From Cantharellus purpuraceus (lineage: Eukaryota; Basidiomycota; Agaricomycetes; Cantharellales; Hydnaceae): 64,000 bases of DNA. Below, one piece after another: positions 33,552 through 41,604 of this stretch (positions within the stretch are counted from its first letter, which is position 1; each line of letters starts with the position of its first letter). Location of the stretch: positions 1,116,001 to 1,180,000 of the forward strand of contig JALBUN010000048.1 in the NCBI GenBank assembly GCA_025174535.1. The letters run 5' to 3'. Both the position numbers and the translations under genes were made by a program. Under the pieces are notes generated by a model that saw only the letters and a program-made list of their open reading frames with translations, did not search any database and had not been told where the DNA came from.

Positions 33552-34923
33552 GTATATTTGAACTGCCATACTCACTCCTACCAATGCCATGATCCACCGC
33601 CAATTCCGAACGCGCACAAATCGTCGAGGTGCCCGCCCCCAGCATCGACACCATCCCCGAGGTCATCGAGGAACTGACGGACCACATAGAGGCTGTCAAT
33701 GAAGAAGACGACACCCTGCCCTCTCCAAATCTGGCGCAAGCCATCTCCCTGCTCGCTAGCAGCATCCGTAACCCACAAGCCCCTAAGTCCCAGACCAAGG
33801 TCCGAGAACCCGACCCATTCAATGGCTCCGATCCGCGCAAACTCCAGCCGTTCTTGGTGCAATGCCGGTTGAATTTCCGCGACCGCCCCGACGCATTCAC
33901 ATCTGATCGGGCGAAGGTGACCTTTGCCATGTCCTATCTCAAGGGCACCGCACTGGACTACTTTGAACCAGTGCTCATGGATGACTCCGATGACCTGATA
34001 TGGTCAGAGGACTACTCCGACTTCATCTCCAAACTTTGGACCAATTTTGGTCCTTACAACCCTGAGGCCAATGCCGAGAATGAACTCGATCGACTTCAGA
34101 TGAAGGAAAATCACAAAATCGCAAAATACATTGTGAGTTTCCAGCAGCTAGCTCTGAAAGTCCAATGGGGCGCAGCACATAAGCTGAAGCCAAGTCCGTT
34201 CCGACCCCCATGACGTACTCCGACCCCGACCCAACCTCCGACCCTAACTCCGACCCAACCTCCGATCCAATCTCCAACCCCAATCGGACCTAGTGCGTAA
34301 CAGTATATTTGAACTGCCATACTCACTCCTACCAATGCCATGATCCACCGCCAATTCCGAACGCGCACAAATCGTCGAGGTGCCCGCCCCCAGCATCGAC
34401 ACCATCCCCGAGGTCATCGAGGAACTGACGGACCACATAGAGGCTGTCAATGAAGAAGACGACACCCTGCCCTCTCCAAATCTGGCGCAAGCCATCTCCC
34501 TGCTCGCTAGCAGCATCCGTAACCCACAAGCCCCTAAGTCCCAGACCAAGGTCCGAGAACCCGACCCATTCAATGGCTCCGATCCGCGCAAACTCCAGCC
34601 GTTCTTGGTGCAATGCCGGTTGAATTTCCGCGACCGCCCCGACGCATTCACATCTGATCGGGCGAAGGTGACCTTTGCCATGTCCTATCTCAAGGGCACC
34701 GCACTGGACTACTTTGAACCAGCGCTCATGGACGACTCCGATGACCTGATATGGTCAGAGGACTACTCCGACTTCATCTCCAAACTTTGGACCAATTTTG
34801 GTCCTTACAACCCTGAGGCCAATGCCGAGAATGAACTCGATCGACTTCAGATGAAGGAAAATCACAAAATCGCAAAATACATTGTGAGTTTCCAGCAGCT
34901 AGCTCTGAAAGTCCAATGGGGCA
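33421..34923 (+). repeat. Two tandem copies of a 0.75-kb LTR-leader-gag segment
   Basis: Unit 1 (33421-34172) and unit 2 (34173-34923) each hold the last part of the LTR, the primer-binding site, leader and first third of gag. Unit 1 ends in gag at CCAATGGGG and jumps straight to the LTR at CGCAGCACATAAG. The two are nearly identical (offset 751-752 bp). The short match GGGCG/GGGGCG at the join suggests slippage or unequal exchange. The first gag start is stranded and only the second continues into pol. Confidence 0.85.
33554..33565 (+). promoter_or_regulatory. Predicted self-priming primer-binding site
   Basis: ATATTTGAACTG lies 2 bp after the 5' LTR. It is the exact reverse complement of CAGTTCAAATAT in the LTRs at 48826 and 57094, a segment about 31 nt downstream of a TATA-like TATTTAAG. 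No tRNA-type TGG primer site is present here. The copies at 34305-34316 (exact) and 49355-49366 (one mismatch) are the same site. Confidence 0.6.
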
Positions 34924-35477
34924 ACGCTGCACTCCGACGCCAATTTTACGTTGGACTCCCATCTCGCATCAAGGACGAGATATCACGTGTCGGTAAGCCG
35001 GATACTTTGGCTACCCTCTGCAAGCTCGCCCAATCCATCAACGCCCGTTATTGGGAACGTCAATCCAAGGTCTCCCGCGAAAATTCGGCCAACAACAAAT
35101 CGGACAAATCATTGGACAAGACCTCAAAGTCCAACAAGGGGTCCGATAAGCGGGCCACCGCCAACTCAGGCCAGAAGTCAAACACTGGTAACGCTGCCGC
35201 TTCCGGTTCCAGTCAGAATAACTCCGGTACCAGCAATAACTCTGGAGCTTGCAAGAGTACTCCGGACCTCTCCACCAAGCTGGGAAAGGATGGGAAACTT
35301 ACCCAGCAGGAACGCCAGTGCCACATGGACAACAACCTCTGTCTGTTCTGCAGAAAGCCTGGTCACCAAGCCAAGGATTGCCACAAGGCAACCTCGTCTG
35401 CAGCAAAGGCAAAGGGCCGCGCCGCCAATGCCATGACGGACAAGTCCGATGCTAAAGCGATGGACCCAAAAAAATAG
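34335..35477 (+). pseudogene. gag of element A
   Basis: Capsid-like gag with a zinc knuckle. The start codon is followed at once by TGA (MP-stop); copy D has CAA in that place, both derivable from CGA. The frame is then open from about 34380: EPDPFNGSDPRKLQPFLVQC, RAKVTFAMSYLKGTALDYFE, NFGPYNPEANAENELDRLQM, KYIVSFQQLALKVQWGNAAL, QFYVGLPSRIKDEIS. A Ser/Asn/Lys-rich linker follows, then CLFCRKPGHQAKDC (CX2CX4HX4C). It ends MDPKK at TAG 35475-35477, directly after seven A. Confidence 0.85.
35468..35474 (+). promoter_or_regulatory. Predicted -1 ribosomal frameshift site (A AAA AAA) at the gag stop
   Basis: Gag reads CCA AAA AAA TAG, and pol continues in the -1 frame as AAA AAA ATA GTA AGC. The heptamer A AAA AAA is in the right phase. 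It is kept at 42682-42688 in B, and at 50845-50852 (eight A) in D. A downstream GCAG/AGCCTC...GAGGGCTGC segment could fold. Confidence 0.65.
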
Positions 35478-38400
35478 TAAGCAGTCCTATAGCCTCTGTA
35501 TGGGCTGAGGGCTGCGTTGGTACTCCCCGTACGACAAACAAGGTCTGCCTGAACGCATCCACTCTTTTCCACTCCGACTCCCTTACCCTCCTCATCCACT
35601 CCGACTCCATTCCCGATACTGCTATTCAAGCGTTAATTGACTCCAGTTCTACTCACTGTTTCCTCAATTCCTCTTTTTCCGATTTACATAAACTCCATAC
35701 ATACACCATAACTCCGATACCACTCCGATTATTTGACGGTACTACTAATGCTGTTATTTCACGAGCTATAGATTTGTCTATCCATTTTTCTGTCGGAGAA
35801 ATCCAGAACCTTACATTCTATGTTACTCCACTTGACTCCAGCTGTTCTGTGGTTCTCGGACATAACTGGCTCACCCGCTACAATCCGTTGATTGACTGGG
35901 CATTGGGCCATATCACATTCCGTTCTCCAGCACAGGCTGTGTCATCCCCAACGTCACCAGCAACTATAGGTGTGAAATTATCTTCCGCCTCCGCTGACTC
36001 CGCTCTGATAGATACTCCATCTACCCCTCCGTTTATATCGATGGTGGACGCTATGGTCTTCGCCAGACTAAGCAAGCTGGACGGTTCTCACACATTCCAG
36101 GTCCACCTCTCCGACCTGATATTCCTCACCACTTGTTCTGCCTGATCCACTCCACCGGACCTCTCTATGGTTCCCAAGGAGTATCATGAGTTCGCTGACG
36201 TGTTCAGCAAGTCTAAAGCCAACTCCCTAGCAGAACACCGACCATATGACCTCAAGATCAAACTGGATGACAACTCCACCCCTCCGCTTGGCCCTATCTA
36301 CTCGCTATCACAAAAAGAGCTATTGGCTCTCCGAACATTCATAGACAAGAACTTGGCCACAGGCCTCATCCACCCATCCCTATCTCCCCATGGAGCTCCG
36401 GTCCTATTTGTCCACAAAAAGGACGGATCACTCCGTCTATGTGTCGACTTCCATGGACTCAACAAGATCACCAAGAAAGACCAATACCTGATACCCCGCA
36501 CCGCGGACCTACTTGAGAGTCCTCGAAAGGCTAAGATCTACTCCAAAATAGATCTCTGACATGCCTACCATCTAGTCCGCATCTGAGAAGGTGACGAATG
36601 GAAAACGACCTTCCGCACACGATATGGATCTTTCGAGTGGTGCGTCATGCCCTTTGGACTAACCAATGCTCCGGCTGCCTTCCAGAGGTTCATGAATGAT
36701 ACCTTCGCCGACCTCCTCGATGTGACCGTCCTCGTTTACTTAGACAACATTCTGGTATATTCGGACAATGAAGAAGAACATCGGACACATGTCCGAGAGG
36801 TACTCCGATGTCTCTGAAAACATGGCCTCTTCGCCCACGCTGACAAATGCAAATTCCACTCCAACTCGGTCGAATACCTAGGCTATATCCTCTCCCCGGC
36901 AGGATTGACAATGTCCGATGACAAAATCAAAGCCATACAGGAATGGCCAGAACCCCAGAAAGTTAAGGACGTACAGTCCTTCCTAGGGTTCACCAACTTC
37001 TACTGCCGCTTTATTCATGGCTACTCCGATATCACCGTTCCTCTCACCCGACTCACTAGGAAGGGTATCCAATGGAATTTCACTGACGAATGTAGACAGA
37101 GCTTTGAGACCTTGAAAAAGGCCTTTACTTCCGCTCCAATACTTACTCATTGGGTTCCAGACATTCCTATCCTATTAGAGACCGACACCTCCGACTATGC
37201 ACTTGCCGTGATCCTGTCCATCATCTCTCCGGACGACGGACAAGTCCATCCGATCACTTTTCACTCACATACATTTACGCCCCCCAAACTGAACTATGAT
37301 GTCCATGACAAAGAGCTCCTTGCCATATATGAAGCCTTCCGGATATGGAGACACTACCTTGAGGGTCCCTCCGATCCGGTGGACGTCATAACTGACCACA
37401 AGAACTTGGAATACTTCTCCACAATGAAACTGCTCACCTGGAGACAGGTCCGATGGTCCGAATACCTATCTCAGTTCAATCTCATTATCTGTTTCCGTCC
37501 AGGTCGACTCGGAGCAAAGCCCGACGCGTTAACTAGACGCTGGGACGTCTACCCTAAAGAGGGGAATAGCGACTATGCCACTGTAAACCCACACAACTTT
37601 CGTCCTGTGTTCACTAACGAGCAGCTGGCATCGTCCCTACAAGCATCCACCCTCATGACTCCCACCCTCCGAGCTGTCACCATTATGGACATTGACCAAC
37701 TCCGCTCCAACATCCGCTCATCACTCCGATCTGATCCTGTTGCAGTTAAACACTTGGACAACCCTTCCGATCCGAAATGGTCACTTGAACCCGAAGGGCA
37801 CCTCCGACACAACAACCGGATATACGTCCCCGACGCCAATGGCCTCCGACTCCGAGTTTTGCAGTATTATCATGATCACCCAATCTCTGGCCACTTCGGG
37901 CAAAATCGCACACAAGGACTAATCCAACGAGACTATGTATGGCCAAAAATGCAGGAATACATTCAACACTACTGTAACTCCTGCACCACGTGTATGCGCT
38001 CAAAATCGCAAAGGCACAAACCCTACGGAATGCTTAAACAACTTCTGATCCCGGAGCAACCATGGAACTCCATCTCCATGGATTTCATAGAGAAGCTTCC
38101 CCCATCGCTTGGATATGACACCATACTTGTGATTGTCGACAGGTTCACCAAACAGTCACTATTCATTCCGACGCATGACACCATCACCTCCGCCTTGCTA
38201 GCTAAATTGTTTGTTCTCCACGTATTCTCTAAACACAGAGTCCCATCGCATGTCACGTCCGATAGGGGCTCGGAGTTCGTGTCCTCCTTCTTCCGCACAC
38301 TAGGAAAGGCTCTCGACATGAAACTTCATTTCACCTCTGGATACCATCCTGAAGGAGACGGACAAACGGAACGAATGAATCAGTCCCTGGAACAATATCT

Positions 38401-39151
38401 CCGAATCTATTGTAACTATCAACAAGACAACTGGGCTGATCTACTTCTGATTGCAGAGTTCGCCTACAACAACGCGCCGAATGTGACTACCGGCGTCTCT
38501 CCATTCTTTGCTAATAAAGGCTACCATCCAAACATCTCCGTCCACCCTGAGAAAGAACTTGCCTCCACCAAAGCCTGCCAATTCGTAACCGACCTCAATC
38601 AACTACACCAACATCTCCAAGAAACCATCTCTGATGCCCAGAAACAATATCAAGTCTCCGCAGACCGACGCCACATTCCAGCTCCAGACCTGCAAATTGG
38701 AGACAAAGTATTTGTTAAGGCTGAACACTTCTGGACCACCTGTCCATTGAAGAAACTCTCTGAGAAATACTTAGGTCCTTATGAGGTCATTGCTCGTGCA
38801 GGCAGCAGGTCTTTCACCCTCCCAGACCACTTCCGAGCAGTTCATCTGGTTTTCCATATATCAATGCTCGAACCCGCTACCACGAACGAGATCTCCGGTC
38901 GCATGCAACCTCCACCTCCCCCGATCATCATCGAAGGAGACAATGAATATGAGATATCCGAGATCCTGGACTCGAAGATCAACCGTCGATACAAGTGCAA
39001 GCTCCAGTACTTAGTCAAATGGGCTGGATACGAAGGCACCGATGAAGAGTCTTCATGGATCTCCGTGTCCGAACTCGATCACGCATCCGAATCCGTCTCT
39101 GATTTTCACTCCGCTTATCCAGACAAACCTGGCCCTCTTATGAATCTTTAA
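35478..39151 (+). pseudogene. pol of element A: protease, RT, RNase H, integrase, chromodomain
   Basis: The -1 frame continues from gag. Protease: [17 protein letters not shown], with DSS in place of the catalytic DSG kept in [43 protein letters not shown] and [14 protein letters not shown] (YLDN, not YLDD). RNase H: LLETDTSDYALAVILS, DKELLAIYEAFRIW, VITDHKNLEYFS. Integrase: HHCC zinc finger (HDHPISGHFG...CNSCTTC), then MDFIEK, TSDRGSEF and GYHPEGDGQTERMNQ carry D, D and E. The C-terminus holds SEKYLGPYEV, VHLVFHISMLEPAT and a chromodomain (KCKLQYLVKWAGYEGTDEES). TGA stops fall at 36143 (CGA in D), 36557, 36584 and 36818. The stretch 36905-39151 is one open 748-codon frame. Confidence 0.9.
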
Positions 39152-40941
39152 GTTCAATTACTAATGCTAATTCTATTATTTTGCATCACCATTTTATTAC
39201 AAGTCAAGGGAAATTACCAGCCTGCCCAAAAAACTCCAAAGGAATATCACTCTGCCTCATTCTTTCTCTGTTCTGAAATTTATAATCATTTTCATTTTTA
39301 TTTTATACATCGCGTTTCCTTTTCCCCTTTCCCTTATCTCTACATCCGACACCCAATCCTTCTCATCTCCCATGTCCAAATCCTCGTCCAATGGGGCCAT
39401 GAACTTCCGCAATCAATGTAACTCAGCTGTCTGATGACCCTCCAGAACCTCCTTCCGTTTCATCGTCTTCACCAAGTCCACTAGCAACCCCTCCGCCCGC
39501 CGAAGGTGCTCCGACTGCAGGTTAACCAGCCGGATAAGCTGGCCCACAGTACTATTGGGCGCTGAGACGCGCCCCGTACCTGCACCGGTCGTTGCCCCTT
39601 CTGATCCGACGCTGCTACCCCCAGCTGCCACAGCACCCGTCTCTGTCCACCTCTTTTTGGTCGGACGACCCTCCGATTCTTTTTCTGCCCCTCCTTGTAC
39701 CACTAGTCGGGGCTTGACGCTCCGACTCCAGGGATCGAACTTTCCATTGATCCTACACCCTCCTTTCCGACCCCGACAACAATCGCAGGACCAAAGTCAG
39801 CGAGTTGGGCCAGTAGGCCACATGCACTCCACACCCGCATCATGACATAAGTCGCAAGTTATGCCAGGTCCGCCAAATGGCTCCGTTGGAGCCAGAGCCT
39901 TGGGTGGTCCGCCCCTTCTCGCTGCAGCCTCCAAGTGTTCCCTCTCCTCCTCCTTGTCCTGCTGTTCCACCGCTGCCTTCTCCATCTCGCGCTTGCGAAG
40001 CTGAATCACCGACCTAGTGACATGCAGCTCCTTCTTACGGGTCGCCAAAACGCGACTCTCCGCCTTGCACCATATGACCCTCCGGTCCGCCTCCCGCTTC
40101 TCCGTATCAGCACTCAGGTACACCTTCAGTGAAAAGACCGCGACATCGAGGTTCTTCTTGGTGGTAGCGGCATAGAGCTCCGCTCTTTTACGAGCCTCGA
40201 CTGCAGCTACCCAAGCCATCTCCTCGTAGGAATTCGAAGTAGGATCCAGCTCTGCATCCGTCCCAACATCCACACCCACCTCAGGCTCCACATTTGCATC
40301 AAGCTCCACATTGGCATCGGGATCCACTTCCACCTCCACCCTCTCCGTCTCTGCCGCATCATCTTCCTCAGCTGCCCCCAACTCAAATAAGGGCTGTGCC
40401 CATGGATGTAACAGCGGGTCCTCTGCAGTGACAGTCCTCGAACGAGTCGCCTCCGTCCGTGTAACGGAGATGATGGCGACTTCTGGGGTCCCTGGCCGTA
40501 TTGGCACACTCGGACTGGGTGGCTGGTTCCCCCTGCCCCAGTCACCTCCTCCTCTACCTCCATGGCGGCCTCTAGCTTGTGTGCCTGCTCCTCCACTTCT
40601 TTCAGTCTCGTGGCCTCCATCGCTGCCGCAAGTTCCTTCACCATGCAGGCCCTCTCGACCTTCACGTCCTCCTCTTTCCTTCTCTGTTCCGTTTTTGCTG
40701 CCTCTTTCCACTGCTGCTCTTCCTCCTCCTTCCGTCTCTGTTCCGCCTCTTCCTCCTCCTTCTGTCTCCGTTCCACCTCCTCCTCCTCCTTCCGTTTCTG
40801 TTCCGCCTCCTCCTCCTCCTTCCATCTCCGTTCCGCTTCCTCCTCCTCTTTCCATTTCTGCTCCTCCTCCTCTTCCTTTCGTCGGGCCAAGAGCAACTGT
40901 TCAAGCTCGGCCACGCTCATGCTTGCCAAAGGGTTTGACAT
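39152..40941 (-). pseudogene. Opposite-strand accessory gene of element A (zinc-cluster/coiled-coil protein)
   Basis: Lies between pol and the 3' LTR, antisense to pol. It starts MSNPLASMSVAELEQLLLAR at 40941; a TATA box (40971-40980) is 30-39 nt upstream. The N-terminal coiled coil is built of about ten KEEEEAERR-type units. Then come VKELAAAMEATRLKEVEEQA, an acidic part (VEVDPDANVELDANVEPEVG), WVAAVEARKRAELYAATTKK, a second helix (VIQLRKREMEKAAVEQQDKE), CDLCHDAGVEC (CX2CX6C) and, after a TGA (CGA in copies B and D), a second Cys half. The C-terminal helix is STVGQLIRLVNLQSEHLRRA. An indel after EEEVTGAGG shifts the frame, and the tail is truncated near 39413 with a deletion by 39350. No match to a named family comes to mind; a regulatory or gag-like role is open. 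Confidence 0.7.
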
Positions 40942-40970
40942 TGTTGAGGATAAGACCTCAATCATGCCCC

Positions 40971-40980
40971 TCCTTTTATA
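40971..40980 (-). promoter_or_regulatory. TATA box of the opposite-strand gene (copy A)
   Basis: TATAAAAGGA on the minus strand, 30 nt before the ATG of MSNPLAS and with an ACAATGTC start context. It is identical at 45148-45157 (plus, copy B) and 56982-56991 (minus, copy D). Confidence 0.65.
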
Positions 40981-41082
40981 TGTCTCCAGACCCCCAGCAT
41001 AACTCCGACCGTACCCAATCGTCTCACCTATTCAATCCACAGACATGAGGCCTCAGGGGCTCGGCCTTAAATGGAGAGATAC

Positions 41083-41599
41083 TGTTATGACTATATTCAT
41101 TAACGTCCAGATCCCCGTCCGATCCACTCAGATCCCCGCGCATATGAAATCTATACTCCATTTGGAAACCGCTACGTCTCCATTTACCTGTCCGATTGTC
41201 ACTGCCGATTCCGCCCATCCGCCTCCGGTTCCGATTGATGCATCAGCATCACCATAGGAACCTGGACATCTGTCCCCGTCGGACTCGGACATACTCACGT
41301 AAGGCCATCGGCCTCGGAGACCCATCACCGGAGTAATTATTATTAGATTTCAAATATGTATTTAAGTTGCCCGACTGGGGACTTCATTCCCCAGTTTGAA
41401 TATTGAATCACGCCTAGCTCCTAAGTCCGATCCTAACTCTCTAAAGTCGTACTCCATCTCCAAAATCTCAGACACTGGTATTAGTGAGGGCGCAGCACAT
41501 AAGCTGAAGCCAAGTCTGTTCCGACCCCCACGACGTACTCCGACCCCAACCCAACCTCCGATCCAATCTCCGACCCCCAATCGGACCTAGTGCGTAACA
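41083..41599 (+). repeat. 3' LTR of element A
   Basis: 517 bp, TGTTATGACT...GTGCGTAACA, preceded by the purine-rich AAATGGAGAGATAC (plus-strand primer candidate) and followed by the target duplication GACTC (41600-41604). It has TATTTAAG and CAGTTTGAATAT (41392-41403), two transitions away from the primer-site complement. Confidence 0.9.
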
Positions 41600-41604
41600 G
41601 ACTC

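Larger units (their letters stand above)
33026..41599 (+). mobile_element. Chromovirus A: full-length Ty3/gypsy LTR element with chromodomain
   Basis: 8574-bp insertion with two same-orientation LTRs and a perfect 5-bp target duplication GACTC (33021-33025 and 41600-41604). Removing it rejoins the gag frame of the older element B. Order: 5' LTR, self-priming-type primer-binding site, internal 0.75-kb duplication, gag, protease, RT, RNase H, integrase and chromodomain on the plus strand, then an opposite-strand gene, a purine tract and the 3' LTR. The domain order RT-RH-IN and the C-terminal chromodomain place it in the Ty3/gypsy chromovirus group. It is inactive: TGA codons interrupt gag start and RT, the protease reads DSS and the RT reads YLDN. 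The 526- and 517-bp LTRs differ by small indels and transitions, so it is not recent. Confidence 0.92.

Noticed and set aside
33278..34681. Minus-strand frames of 84-173 codons over LTR and gag
   Set aside because: Shadows of gag; they cross LTR boundaries and have no start context or motif.
40311..41048. Proline-rich 245-codon plus-strand frame (and its equivalents at 45080-45949 and 56361-57059)
   Set aside because: Complementary shadow of the GA-rich coiled-coil minisatellite of the accessory gene; it also runs into the LTR leader.
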